A program made the position numbers and the translations under genes. The notes below the pieces were generated by a model that saw only the letters and a program-made list of their open reading frames with translations, had not been told where the DNA came from and ran no database searches. 64,000 bases of DNA from Deltaproteobacteria bacterium (GTDB taxonomy: Bacteria; Myxococcota_A; UBA9160; PR03). Of the stretch, positions 15,856 to 24,953 are shown in pieces. How positions within the stretch are numbered: position 1 is the stretch's first letter; each line of letters starts with the position of its first letter. Location of the stretch: the NCBI GenBank assembly GCA_035063765.1, contig JAPSFT010000007.1, positions 1 through 64,000 on the forward strand, written 5' to 3'.

Positions 15856-16605
15856 ATGGCGGGCGGAAAGACGGGCGGGAAGACCGGCGGGAAGACGGGC
15901 ACGAAGGCAGGGCGCAAGGGCGGCGGACGGGCCCGGGCGGGTGCGCCGGCGCCGGGGGCGCCGGCGGAAGGCCCGGCGGCCGGGCGCCGGCGGGCCACCC
16001 GGCGCCCCGCCCCCGAGCGCCGCGAGCAGATCCTCGAGAGTGCGGGCGCGGTCTTCGCGACCTCGAGCTACGCGAAGGTCGGGACCGCCGACCTGGCGCG
16101 CGCGGCGGGCGTCTCGGAGCCCGCGCTCTACCGCTACTTCTCGGGGAAGCGCGATCTCTACGTGGCGACGCTCGAGGCCATGAGCGCGCGCCTGCTCGGG
16201 ATCTGGAGCGGCATCGCCGCCCGGAGCGACGACCCGCTCGAAGCGATCCGCGCGATCGGGCTCGGCTACTACGACCACCTGGAGAGCCGCGCGCCGGTCC
16301 TGCGCCTCTTCTACGAGGCGATCTCCGAGATCGACGACCCCGCCGTCCGGCGCACCGTCCGCGCAAGCTTCCTCGCGATGGTCGGATTCATCGAGGGCCT
16401 GCTCCTCGAGGCGCGCGAGCGGGGCCGCCTGCGGCCCGACGTCGATCCCCGGGTGGCGGCCTGGCACTTCATGGCGATCGGCTTCTCCTTCGATCTCGTC
16501 CACCTGCTCGGGATCGGCGGTGAGCTCGATCGCGGGAAGGTCGAGGGCTGGGGCTCGCTCTACCTCGACTCGCTCGCGCCCCCTCGCGCGAAGCGACGGA
16601 CCTGA
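15856..16605 (+). CDS. TetR-family transcriptional regulator
   Basis: The protein has 249 residues. An unusual basic N-terminal extension of about 55 residues starts with GGKTGGKTGGKTGTKAGRKG and is built from 12-bp DNA repeats. The TetR HTH follows (RREQILESAGAVFATSSYAK, then GTADLARAAGVSEPALYRYF). The C-terminal ligand-binding domain is all-helical, of the type seen in regulators of fatty-acid degradation. The ATG follows GGAGCGGAGGG. A palindrome lies upstream, and an acyl-CoA dehydrogenase gene begins 47 bases downstream, so it probably controls that gene in response to an acyl-CoA. The Lys-rich tail may add non-specific DNA affinity. Confidence 0.85.
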   Translation: MAGGKTGGKTGGKTGTKAGRKGGGRARAGAPAPGAPAEGPAAGRRRATRRPAPERREQILESAGAVFATSSYAKVGTADLARAAGVSEPALYRYFSGKRDLYVATLEAMSARLLGIWSGIAARSDDPLEAIRAIGLGYYDHLESRAPVLRLFYEAISEIDDPAVRRTVRASFLAMVGFIEGLLLEARERGRLRPDVDPRVAAWHFMAIGFSFDLVHLLGIGGELDRGKVEGWGSLYLDSLAPPRAKRRT

Positions 16606-16652
16606 AGGAGACCCTCCCCGACCAGGCGGAGGAGATGGACAAGGAGACCGTC

Positions 16653-17819
16653 ATGTCGATCCACGCATCGCAAGAGATCGAGATCCTGCGCCGTACGCTG
16701 GCACGATTCGTCCGCGAGGAGGTGCGGCCCCTGGAGGAGGAGCACCGCCTGCCCGGCGACGTCGCGCCTCCGGCGGAGCTCCGCCGCCGGGTGCGCATGC
16801 GCTCGCACGAGCTCGGCCTCTACGCGGCCGACATGCCGCGCGAGGTCGGGGGCGCCGGTCTCCCGCTCGCGGAGCGTGTCGTCCTCGACACGGAGGCCTT
16901 CTCGCACGAGACCGTCTTCTTCGACGACCTCCTGGGAGGCCCGGGCGGACCCTCCTCGATCCTGCTCGCCTGCAACGCGGAGCAGCGCAGCCGCTATCTC
17001 CTCCCGCTCGTCCGGGGCGAGACGAGCACCTGCTTCGCGCTCTCGGAGCCCGAGGCCGGCTCCGACGCGAGCGGGCTCCGCCTGCGCGCGGAGAAGCGGG
17101 GCGATCGCTACGTGCTGAACGGCAGCAAGAACATCATCACGAACGCCGTGCAGTGCGACTTCGCCATGGTCTTCGCCGTGACGGACCCGGCGCGCGGGGC
17201 GATGGGCGGGATCACCTGCTTCCTCGTCGACGCGGGGACCCCCGGGTTCTCGGTCGGCCGCTCGCACACCTGCATGGGCTTCTCGGGCTTCCAGGGCGAG
17301 CTGGTCTTCGAGAACTGCGAGCTCCCGGCCGGGGCGATCCTCGGACAGGAGGGCTTCGGGCTCGCCCTCGCGCTCGACTGGATCAACGCGAACCGGATCA
17401 AGATCGGCGCGATGGCCGCCGGGATCACGAAGCGCCTGCTCGCTGCGAGCGCCGCGCACGCGCGGTCACGGCAGCAGTTCGGCCGCGCGATCGGCGAGAA
17501 CCAGGGCGTGCAGTGGAAGCTCGCCGACATGGCGACCGATCTCTTCGCGACCGAGAGCATGGTCGCGCGCGCCGCGAGGATGTGGGACGAGAAGATCGAC
17601 GTGCGGATGGAGGCGGCGATGGTGAAGCTCTACGCCTCGGAGAGGGTGAACCGCGCCGCCTACGAGGCGATCCAGGTCCACGGCGGGGCCGGCTGCCTCG
17701 CCGAGGCGGGACTCGAGCGCGTCTACCGGATGGTCCGCGTCTACACGATCGTCGAGGGGACGTCCGAGATCCAGCGCATGGGCATCGCCCGGAGGGTCCT
17801 GAAGCAGGCCGCGGCATAG
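16653..17819 (+). CDS. Acyl-CoA dehydrogenase
   Basis: About 388 residues with all three acyl-CoA dehydrogenase domains. The FAD/substrate block is TCFALSEPEAGSDASGLRLR. The middle beta-domain has YVLNGSKNIITNA. The C-terminal helices carry RSRQQFGRAIGENQGVQWKL and IQVHGGAGCLAEAGLERVYR, ending with YTIVEGTSEIQRMGIARRVL. The glutamate in VEGTSEIQ is the usual catalytic base. It oxidises an acyl-CoA to the 2-enoyl-CoA; chain length is not predictable. I chose the ATG at 16653, with AAGGAG six bases upstream, over the one at 16635, whose ribosome site abuts the codon. It is probably in one operon with the TetR gene. Confidence 0.9.
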   Translation: MSIHASQEIEILRRTLARFVREEVRPLEEEHRLPGDVAPPAELRRRVRMRSHELGLYAADMPREVGGAGLPLAERVVLDTEAFSHETVFFDDLLGGPGGPSSILLACNAEQRSRYLLPLVRGETSTCFALSEPEAGSDASGLRLRAEKRGDRYVLNGSKNIITNAVQCDFAMVFAVTDPARGAMGGITCFLVDAGTPGFSVGRSHTCMGFSGFQGELVFENCELPAGAILGQEGFGLALALDWINANRIKIGAMAAGITKRLLAASAAHARSRQQFGRAIGENQGVQWKLADMATDLFATESMVARAARMWDEKIDVRMEAAMVKLYASERVNRAAYEAIQVHGGAGCLAEAGLERVYRMVRVYTIVEGTSEIQRMGIARRVLKQAAA

Positions 17820-17829
17820 CGCCGCGTGC

Positions 17830-18384
17830 TCAGCGCTCTCCCTCCCCGCCCGCTGCGATCTCGAACTCGAGCACGATCGGCTCGAAGACCTGGTGCCGCG
17901 CGAGCCCCTGATGCGCCGTGCGGCCGCCGGGACCGTCGACGGCCACGGCGAAGGGCGCGGGTTCCCGGACGGCGCCGCACGCACGCGGGTAGTCGACCCC
18001 GATGCGATAGCGGCCCGGAGCGAGCGGCGCGGGGAAGCGGATCGTCTCGACCCGGGGCGCCGGATGTGCGCAGCGCTGATCCTGGACCAGCGTGCCGCCG
18101 CTGCGGCTCGGCGAGTTGGCGTAGTAGACGGTCTCCTCGAGCGGGTCGGTGACGTAGAGATCGAGATCGACTGCCGCCCCGAACGCGAGCTCGACGCGCA
18201 GGCCGTCCGGGACCGCCGGCTCGCGCGCGACCAGCCGGGCGGCGAGCTCCTGCGCGGCCTGCGCCCGCTCGGGCGTCCACGCGGGCGCCTCGGCCACTAC
18301 CGGACCCGGCGGCGGGCCGCCGTCGCAGCCGGCGGCGGTGAGGAGCAGCGCGGTCCCCGCCGCGGCGACGAGCTCCGACCTCAT
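17830..18384 (-). CDS. Lipoprotein with DUF2135/YfaP-like domain
   Basis: The 184-residue protein has a lipobox LTAAGC (Cys20). After a helical linker comes a beta-sandwich with VDLDLYVTDPLEETVYYANS, then SGGTLVQDQRC and LAPGRYRIGVDYPRACG. This matches the D-L-D-L-x-V-x-D-P and S-G-G-x-L-x-x-D motifs of DUF2135/YfaP-type domains. Those domains occur in periplasmic and surface proteins of unknown function. It is convergent with the acyl-CoA dehydrogenase gene, ending 10 bases past its stop. Confidence 0.72.
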   Translation of the reverse strand: MRSELVAAAGTALLLTAAGCDGGPPPGPVVAEAPAWTPERAQAAQELAARLVAREPAVPDGLRVELAFGAAVDLDLYVTDPLEETVYYANSPSRSGGTLVQDQRCAHPAPRVETIRFPAPLAPGRYRIGVDYPRACGAVREPAPFAVAVDGPGGRTAHQGLARHQVFEPIVLEFEIAAGGEGER

Positions 18385-18635
18385 CTGGGGATCGCTCCGG
18401 CTGGCGGGCCGCGCAAGCGGCCGGCGCCAGGGTACCAGGCCCGACTGCGGGGCGACGCCGCGGCGGCCGCGATCGCGCCGGGGCCCACCGGCCCACCGGG
18501 GCGCGCGCTCCCCGGGAAGTGCCGGCGGAGCCGAGCGGTCGCTCCTGTCGCCTTGACGACGTCCGGCTCCCCGTCTGGGCCTTCGTTCAAGGCGCGGCGC
18601 GGTCGCGCCGATCGGGCGAGGGCTCCGGAGGCCGC

Positions 18636-19430
18636 ATGAGTCCGTTCGTCGTCGCGATCTACTTCCTCGTGATCACGCTCGCCCTGTTCCTCGCCTACCG
18701 GATGACAAGCCTCGCGCTCCGCACCCGGCAGCTTCCCGAGGCCTGCATCGCCGGCTTCGCGTTCGGGACGGCCGTGGGCACCTTCCTGCTCACGATCGGG
18801 CGCGGGATCGGTGCGCTTCCCGAAGGCTGGGACGTCCCCGTCCACGCGGCGGGCGCCCTCCTGATCTCGATCGCCGCGGCCCTGCTCGGGCTCTTCACGT
18901 GGCGGGTCTTCCGGCCCGACGCGCCGTGGGCGCGCCGCGGATTCGTTGCGCTCGGCGCCCTGGTTCTCGCGAGCCTCGTCGCGAGCCTGGCGACGCCCGA
19001 GGACTTCCGCTCGCACGTGCGCACCCCCCGGAGCGCGGCGAGCCTCGTCTGGCTGCTCGCGCGGGGCGTCTTCTTCGTCTGGGCCTGCCGCGAGGCGCTG
19101 CACTACTGGAACGCGATGCGCCGCCGTCTCGCCCTCGGGCTTGCCGACCCCGTCGTCGTGAACCGCTTCCTCCTCTTCGGCGTCTGGACGGCCGGCATGG
19201 TCGGCCTCTGGCTCAACGCGGTCGCGGCCCGGCTGCTCTTCCACCTGACGGGCGGCAACGCCTCCGAACCGACCCTCTACCTCACCGGATCGGTGTGCGG
19301 CCTGGTCCAGATCGTGTCGATCTGGCTCGCCTTCTTCCCGCCGCGGGCCTACCTGCGGCGCGTCGCCCGGTCCGCAGCTCCCTCCCCGAGCGGCCAGGGA
19401 GATCCGACCGGTTCCCGAGGACGATCGTAA
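18636..19430 (+). CDS. Seven-helix membrane protein of unknown function
   Basis: The protein has 264 residues with seven predicted transmembrane helices at roughly even spacing. The first is FVVAIYFLVITLALFLAY and the last is VCGLVQIVSIWLAFFPP. The layout (N-out, seven helices, FFPPRAYLRR at the end) resembles the 7TM sensory input domains found as separate proteins in deltaproteobacteria. No enzymatic motif is visible. The ATG at 18636 was chosen because the frame upstream is not membrane-like. It precedes the histidine kinase gene by 156 bases and could supply a sensing partner, which is inference. Confidence 0.68.
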   Translation: MSPFVVAIYFLVITLALFLAYRMTSLALRTRQLPEACIAGFAFGTAVGTFLLTIGRGIGALPEGWDVPVHAAGALLISIAAALLGLFTWRVFRPDAPWARRGFVALGALVLASLVASLATPEDFRSHVRTPRSAASLVWLLARGVFFVWACREALHYWNAMRRRLALGLADPVVVNRFLLFGVWTAGMVGLWLNAVAARLLFHLTGGNASEPTLYLTGSVCGLVQIVSIWLAFFPPRAYLRRVARSAAPSPSGQGDPTGSRGRS

Positions 19431-19586
19431 GGCCCCGATCGAGCCGCCGGTCCGGACGCGGCGGAGCCCGGCGTCGGGGCCCGCTCTCGGCGGGACCGCC
19501 CCCGCCGAGGCGCAACACCCGCTCGCTCGCACCGGGCTCCAGGACGGGGCCGGTGCCCTACCCTCGGCCCGTCGTGCGGGGAGCCG

Positions 19587-20660
19587 ATGAGCCGACCGGA
19601 CCAGGACGCCGTGCGTTCCGCGCCGCCTTCCCGGCGGCTGGTTGCCGGTCTCGCGGTGGCCGTCGCGAGCACTGCCTTCCTCTTCGATCTGGCGATGCCG
19701 ATCGGTGTCGGGGCGGGGGTCTTCTACACGCTGCTCATCCTGCTGACGCTGCGCGTCCCGGGTGATCGCCCGACCTGGCTCGCCGCGGCTGGCGTGACGC
19801 TGCTGACCCTGATCGGCCTGCTCCTCGACCTCGGGGACGAAGGCCAGATGCGCTGGAAGGGTTACGTGAACCGAGGGGCCGCGATCGTCACCTTCTGGGC
19901 GATGGCGTGGCTCGCGGTCGCTTACAAGCGCGGCCGCGAGCGGCGCGGGTTGGAGCAGACCGTGTCCCTGCGTGCCGAGCAGCTCGCGAGCCTGGGCGAG
20001 ATGGCCGCCGGGATCGCCCACGAGCTGGGCACACCGCTGGGCGCGCTCCAGGGCCGCCTGGAGCTGCTCGACCAGACCCTCGCAGCCGGACGCGGCGATC
20101 CGGAGCAGGTGCGCGAGACGGTCCGCATCCTGACCGCCCTCGGCGATCGCATGACGCGCACGCTGCGCGCCGTGCGCAACCTCGCGCGCGATGCGTCCGC
20201 CGACCCCTTCCTCGAGGTGCCGGTCGAGCGCATCGTGCGCGAGGCGCTCGCCGTCCTGGAGGAGCGGCTCGAGAAGGCGGGGATCGAGGTCCGCGTCGAG
20301 CCCTTCGACCCGGAGCTGCATCTGAGGTGCCGCGAGACCCAGATCGAGCAGGTGCTGCTCAACCTGATCGCCAATGCGGCGGACGCCGTACACGACCAGC
20401 GCGAGCGCTGGATCCGGATCGAGGTCGCGTCCGGCCACGATCGAGTGACGCTCGCCGTGGTCGACAGCGGGCCGGGCATCCCGGAGAAGATCCGCGCCGA
20501 CATCCTGCTGCCCTTCTTCACGACCAAGCCGGCAGGCCAGGGGACCGGGCTCGGGCTGAGCGTCTCGCGGGCCTTCGTCGAAGCCCACGCCGGTACCCTC
20601 GCGCTCGACCCCGGCTCGCCCCACACCCGATTCGTCGTCTCGCTGCCGATGCAACGCTGA
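19587..20660 (+). CDS. Membrane sensor histidine kinase
   Basis: The protein has 357 residues. Residues 18-115 contain four transmembrane helices with very short loops, so sensing is probably within the membrane. The dimerisation domain carries MAAGIAHELGTPLGALQGRL with phospho-acceptor H145. The ATPase domain has the N box LLNLIANAADAV, G1 DSGPGIP, F box LPFFTTK and G2 GTGLGLSVS, all intact. It belongs to the HPK4-like group (short H box with ELGTPLG). The gene converges on a single-receiver gene 32 bases away, a plausible partner. Confidence 0.88.
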   Translation: MSRPDQDAVRSAPPSRRLVAGLAVAVASTAFLFDLAMPIGVGAGVFYTLLILLTLRVPGDRPTWLAAAGVTLLTLIGLLLDLGDEGQMRWKGYVNRGAAIVTFWAMAWLAVAYKRGRERRGLEQTVSLRAEQLASLGEMAAGIAHELGTPLGALQGRLELLDQTLAAGRGDPEQVRETVRILTALGDRMTRTLRAVRNLARDASADPFLEVPVERIVREALAVLEERLEKAGIEVRVEPFDPELHLRCRETQIEQVLLNLIANAADAVHDQRERWIRIEVASGHDRVTLAVVDSGPGIPEKIRADILLPFFTTKPAGQGTGLGLSVSRAFVEAHAGTLALDPGSPHTRFVVSLPMQR

Positions 20661-20692
20661 AGCGCGTCGTCACGGGATGGGCCGGCGCTGGC

Positions 20693-21073
20693 TCACTCGT
20701 CCCCGGCGGCGAGCAGCCGCTCGATCTCCTCCCGCAGCACGGCCAGCCGGAACGGCTTCTCGACGAAGCCGCTGCGGCCGAGCGCCAGCGCCTCCCCGGC
20801 GAGCGGCCGCTCGCTGAAGGCGGTCATCAGGATGATCGGGAGGCGCGGATGGGCGCGGCGCAGGGTGCGGGCCAGGTCCAGGCCGCTCATGCGAGCCATG
20901 CGCAGGTCCGTCAGGACGAGGCTCGGAGCCTCAGCATCCGCCCCGTCCATGTGGCCAAGCGCCTCTTCGGCCGACGCGAACTCGAGCACGGCGTGGCCGA
21001 GCGAGCGCAGGAAGTCGCTCAGGAGCGAGCGATAGTCCGCGTCGTCCTCGACGAGCAGCAGGCAGCGCGACAT
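20693..21073 (-). CDS. Single-domain response regulator
   Basis: The 126-residue CheY-like receiver has no output domain. The acidic pocket is VEDD (residues 8-11), phospho-acceptor D56 is in VLTDLRM, T84 is in LMTAF and K106 is in VEKPF. All key residues are present, so it should be phosphorylatable. It is encoded tail to tail with the kinase gene and probably relays its signal to another protein. Confidence 0.85.
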   Translation of the reverse strand: MSRCLLLVEDDADYRSLLSDFLRSLGHAVLEFASAEEALGHMDGADAEAPSLVLTDLRMARMSGLDLARTLRRAHPRLPIILMTAFSERPLAGEALALGRSGFVEKPFRLAVLREEIERLLAAGDE

Positions 21074-21201
21074 GGCCCTGGCTCGAGCAAGGACGATGCC
21101 AGCCGGCGGAGGGCCTCAGGGCGGTGTGGCCGAAGGCTCCCCGGGAGCTGCCACACGACACGCTTTGCGGCCACCTACTCCTCGTCAAGGAGGAATCCCG
21201 C

Positions 21202-21870
21202 GTGACCCGGATCGCCCGACGCTCTCGGGCGGTGAGGCCCGACCTCGCCGCCCGGCTCCCGCTGCCGCTGTGGGCCGCCGCCCTCTGCCTGCTCGCCGCC
21301 GGACCGGCGCGCGCCCTCACCCTCGACTTCGACGCGTTGCCGGACCTCTCCGACGCCGCCGCCGCGAGCCTCCCGGGCGTGGCGCTGTCGCCGGCGCAGG
21401 TGCTGAGCGAGGGAAGCGTCGCGCTGCTGCTCGGCTACGAGCCGGCCGGCACCTGGGCCAGCTCGCCCGACCAGGGCATCCTCAACTCGCTCGGCCCGGT
21501 GATCACCTTCTCGTTCACGGCGCCGGTGGCGTCCTTCGCGATCGACGTGCTGGGGCTCCCGAGCGACGGGGTGACGCTGCCGATCGCCCTGCTCGCCTAC
21601 GCGGGCGACGCGCTCGTCGCCAGCGCGGTCTCGGATCCGCTCGTGATCGGCGACAGCGGACTCCACGAGCAGCGCCTCGCACTGGCGGGCGGCGCCTTCA
21701 CGTCGATCCGCCTCGGCGCGCTCGTCGGGTGCGGCGCCGGAGCGTGCCTGGCCGACCTCTCGAGCACCGTGTTCGCCGACTCCGCCACCTTCGCGCCCGT
21801 CCCGGAGCCCGGCACGCTGGCGCTCGTCGGGCTCGGCCTCGCCGCGCTCGCCGGGGGGACCCGTCGATGA
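21202..21870 (+). CDS. PEP-CTERM secreted protein
   Basis: The protein has 222 residues from the GTG at 21202, which follows AAGGAGG with an 8-base spacer; earlier in-frame codons add only a charged stretch. A signal peptide (PLWAAALCLLAAGPARA) precedes a small beta-sandwich. That domain has the LDFDALPD opening and VITFSFTAPVASFAIDVLGL, typical of choice-of-anchor-like or PEP-CTERM-associated domains. The tail is canonical: PVPEPGTLALVGLGLAALAG then GTRR. It overlaps the next gene as ATGA and is translationally coupled to it. Confidence 0.85.
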   Translation: MTRIARRSRAVRPDLAARLPLPLWAAALCLLAAGPARALTLDFDALPDLSDAAAASLPGVALSPAQVLSEGSVALLLGYEPAGTWASSPDQGILNSLGPVITFSFTAPVASFAIDVLGLPSDGVTLPIALLAYAGDALVASAVSDPLVIGDSGLHEQRLALAGGAFTSIRLGALVGCGAGACLADLSSTVFADSATFAPVPEPGTLALVGLGLAALAGGTRR

Positions 21871-24185
21871 CGCTCCGGCTCGCCTTCGCCGCCGCTCCCC
21901 TGGCCCTGCTCGCCTGCGGGCCGCGCCTTGCGATCCTCTCGCCGGCGGACCTCTCGCAGGCCGACGCCAGCGGCGCCGTCCCGATCGTGATCGACCTCGC
22001 GCAGCCGCTCGGCGCGGGTGCAAGCGCCACCGCCAGCCTGCTGCGCGGCATCGATGGTCCCGCTGCGAGCATCCTGCCGGTGCCGCTCGCCGTCGACGGC
22101 GCCGAGGCCACGGCCGCGCTCGCCGCCGCGGACCTCGTGCCGGGCCGGCACACGCTCTTCGTCCGCGTCGACCGCGACGGGGACGGGCGGCCCGACGCGA
22201 CCGCGAGCGCCACCTTCTCGTGGGAGCCCGCCCTCGCGGCCGCGAACCCGGAGCTCTGCGATCCGCTCGACCCGGCGCGCTGCCTGTACCCGTTCCCGAG
22301 CGATCGCTTCACGGTGGCGGACCCGGCGATGGACTCGGGCCGGCGGGTGGCCTTCCCGCTCGCGGCCATGCCGGTCTCGCGCCTCGGGAAGGCGATCGAC
22401 CCGAGCGAGTGGAACCGCAACGACGGCTTCAGCCCGGGCCCCAAGATGCTCACCGTGGTGCCGGGCCTCGACCTCGTCGCGACCGGCGCGCCGCTCATCA
22501 CGCGCATCGCCGACTCGCTCGCGCCGGACTCCCCGGTGGTCCTGATCGACGCCGACAGCGGGGACCGCCAGCTCGTGTGGGCCGAGCTCGACCCCGCAGC
22601 CCCGGGCCTGCTGATCCTGCGGGTCGGCAAGAACCTTCGCTCGGGCGGCCGCTTCATCGTGGCGCTGCGCAACCCGAAGGACGCCGCCGGCCAGCCGATC
22701 GCGCCGGCGCGGGCCTTCGAGCTCTACCGCGACGGCATCCCCACCTTCCTGCCGGCGTTCGAGGAGCGGCGCCCGCACATGGAGAGCCTGTTCGCGGCGC
22801 TCGCCGGCGCCGGCGTGGCCCGCGAGGAGCTCTTCCTCGCCTGGGACTTCACCGTGATCAGCAAGCGCAACCTCTCGGAGCGCATGCTGGCGATGCGCGA
22901 GGACACCTTCGATTCGCTCGCCGAGACCGCGCCGCCCTTCGCAGTGACGCTCGTGGAGGAGAACCCGAACAGCGACGGGCGCGTGGCCCGCCGCATCAGC
23001 GGCACCTTCACGCTGCCGCTCTACCTCACCGGCACCGGCGCACCCGGTTCGCGGCTGCTCCAGGGGCCCGACGGCCTGCCGGTGCGCAGCACGGCCGGGG
23101 ACTTCTCGTCGCCCTTCCGCTGCATCCTGCCCAAGGCCGCGAGCGCCGAGAACCCCTCCCGCCTCGTGCTCTACGGCCACGGCCTGCTCGGCTCCGAGAG
23201 CGAGGTGAACGCCGCCAACCTGCGCCGCTTCGCCGAGGAGCACAACATCACGTTCTGCGCGACGCGCTGGCACGGCATGTCGGACGACGACTACGACTAC
23301 ATCGTCGGCACGATCCTGGGCGACCTGTCGCACTTCCCCGCTCTCGCGGATCGGCTCCACCAGGGCATGCTGTCGTTCCTGGTGCTCGGGCGGCTGATGA
23401 AGCACCCCGACGGCCTCGCCTCGGACCCGGCCTTCCAGGACGCCGGGGGGCGGCCCCTGATCGACACCAGCAACCTGTTCTACGACGGCAACAGCCAGGG
23501 CGCGATCGCCGGCGGCGGTCTCGCCGCCTTCGCGCAGGACTACACGCGCGCGGTGCTCGGCGTGCCGAGCATGAACTACAGCACCCTGCTCCGGCGGAGC
23601 GTGGACTTCGACCCCTTCGCGATGCTCCTCAACGTCGTCTACGGCGACCCCTACGAGACCCCGCTCGACATCGCGCTGATCCAGATGCTGTGGGACCGCG
23701 TCGAGACCAACGGACACGCCAACCACCTGACGAGCGACACCTACCAGGACACGCCGGCCAAGAAGATCCTGCTGCACGTGGCCTTCGGCGATCACCAGGT
23801 GGCGAACGTCTCGGCGGAGGTGGAGGCGCGCACGATCGGCGCGCGCATCCACCAGCCTGCCCTCGCGCCGGGCCGCCACCACGACGAGCAGCTCCCGGAG
23901 GACCCGGACAACCAGGCGTACTTCGGCATCGAGCCGCTTCCGGCCGGGCCCTGGGACGGATCCGCGCTCGTCGTCTGGGACAGCGGCACGCCGACGCCAC
24001 CGACCGGCATCGTGCCGCCGCGCTCGCCGGAGTTCGGGAAGGACCCGCACGAGACGCCACGCTGCATGCCGGAGGCCCGCGTGCAGAAGTCGGAGTTCCT
24101 GCGCTCCGGCGGGGCCGTGATCGACGTGTGCGGCGGTGGGCCGTGCCTGGCGGTGGACCCGCCGCCCTGCCTGCCGTCGCCGTAG
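21867..24185 (+). CDS. Large lipoprotein with alpha/beta-hydrolase domain
   Basis: The 772-residue protein has a lipobox LLAC (Cys17). Residues 30-110 look like an Ig-like domain ending HTLFVRVDRDGDGRPDATAS. The C-terminal half is an alpha/beta hydrolase: oxyanion region RLVLYGHGLLGS, nucleophile elbow YDGNSQGAIAGG (Ser in G-N-S-Q-G), and an acidic/His region later (AFGDHQVANV). The overall pattern matches large secreted esterase or lipase-like lipoproteins seen in deltaproteobacteria. Substrate is unknown. The ATGA overlap with the PEP-CTERM gene suggests a joint surface role. Confidence 0.75.
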   Translation: MTLRLAFAAAPLALLACGPRLAILSPADLSQADASGAVPIVIDLAQPLGAGASATASLLRGIDGPAASILPVPLAVDGAEATAALAAADLVPGRHTLFVRVDRDGDGRPDATASATFSWEPALAAANPELCDPLDPARCLYPFPSDRFTVADPAMDSGRRVAFPLAAMPVSRLGKAIDPSEWNRNDGFSPGPKMLTVVPGLDLVATGAPLITRIADSLAPDSPVVLIDADSGDRQLVWAELDPAAPGLLILRVGKNLRSGGRFIVALRNPKDAAGQPIAPARAFELYRDGIPTFLPAFEERRPHMESLFAALAGAGVAREELFLAWDFTVISKRNLSERMLAMREDTFDSLAETAPPFAVTLVEENPNSDGRVARRISGTFTLPLYLTGTGAPGSRLLQGPDGLPVRSTAGDFSSPFRCILPKAASAENPSRLVLYGHGLLGSESEVNAANLRRFAEEHNITFCATRWHGMSDDDYDYIVGTILGDLSHFPALADRLHQGMLSFLVLGRLMKHPDGLASDPAFQDAGGRPLIDTSNLFYDGNSQGAIAGGGLAAFAQDYTRAVLGVPSMNYSTLLRRSVDFDPFAMLLNVVYGDPYETPLDIALIQMLWDRVETNGHANHLTSDTYQDTPAKKILLHVAFGDHQVANVSAEVEARTIGARIHQPALAPGRHHDEQLPEDPDNQAYFGIEPLPAGPWDGSALVVWDSGTPTPPTGIVPPRSPEFGKDPHETPRCMPEARVQKSEFLRSGGAVIDVCGGGPCLAVDPPPCLPSP

Positions 24186-24263
24186 GACCCATCTCGTGAC
24201 CCCCGGACCGAGCCAGGCCTCCGAGGCCGATCTCGAACGGGCCGCGCGGGCGCAGCCCCAGGG

Positions 24264-24938
24264 TCAGCCCTGTGCCCTCCGATTCCAGACCACCACCTGG
24301 ATCGGCCGCCACAGGTACGTGACGGGGAAGGTGACCAGGTGCACCAGGCGCGTGAAGGGGAACAGGAGGATCACGAGGAACCCGCCCAGCATGTGGAGCT
24401 TCACCGCCCAGGGCAGGGCCGTCACGTACTGGGTCTCAGGCTCGAAGCGCAGGAGCGAGACCAGCCACGGCACGGCGGTGTGGAGGTACCAGTCCGATCC
24501 CCAGCGGTAGACGAGGGCGACCCACGCGCCGAGCGCCACCTGGGCGAGGAGCACCACCAGGAGCAGCCAGTCCATCGTCGAGGTGACGGCCAGGGCGCGC
24601 GGGTTGCGGATGCGGCGCCCGAGCAGCAGCACGAGCCCGACCACGGTCATGAGCGCGAGCGCGAGACCCGTCACCTCGAAGACGTAGAGCCGGAGCTCGT
24701 CGGCGATGAGATCGCCCCAGAGGCCCGGGAAGACGAGCGCCAGCAGGTGCGCGCCGAGGATCGGGATCACTCCGTAGTGCCACGGCACCGAGCCCCAGAA
24801 GAGCGTGCGGTTCTCGAGGAACTGCGACGAGAGGCTCGAGTAGGAGAAGCGGTCGTTCCGGTAGCGGACGATCGCCATCAGGATCGCGATCGTGACCGCC
24901 ACGTACGGGAAGGCGACGAAGAGCACGCTGTTCCACAT
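24264..24938 (-). CDS. narI: Respiratory nitrate reductase gamma subunit NarI
   Basis: The 224-residue cytochrome b subunit of membrane nitrate reductase has five transmembrane helices. It takes electrons from quinol and passes them through two b hemes to NarH. The axial heme histidines are H54 and H64 (WHYGVIPILGAH), and H182 and H200 (KLHMLGGFLVILLFPFTRLV then H). The 18-residue spacing of the second pair equals that of H187/H205 in E. coli NarI. It is last in the nar operon, 15 bases after narJ, as in the classical narGHJI order. Confidence 0.95.
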   Translation of the reverse strand: MWNSVLFVAFPYVAVTIAILMAIVRYRNDRFSYSSLSSQFLENRTLFWGSVPWHYGVIPILGAHLLALVFPGLWGDLIADELRLYVFEVTGLALALMTVVGLVLLLGRRIRNPRALAVTSTMDWLLLVVLLAQVALGAWVALVYRWGSDWYLHTAVPWLVSLLRFEPETQYVTALPWAVKLHMLGGFLVILLFPFTRLVHLVTFPVTYLWRPIQVVVWNRRAQG

Positions 24939-24953
24939 GGGGACCGCCTCCTC

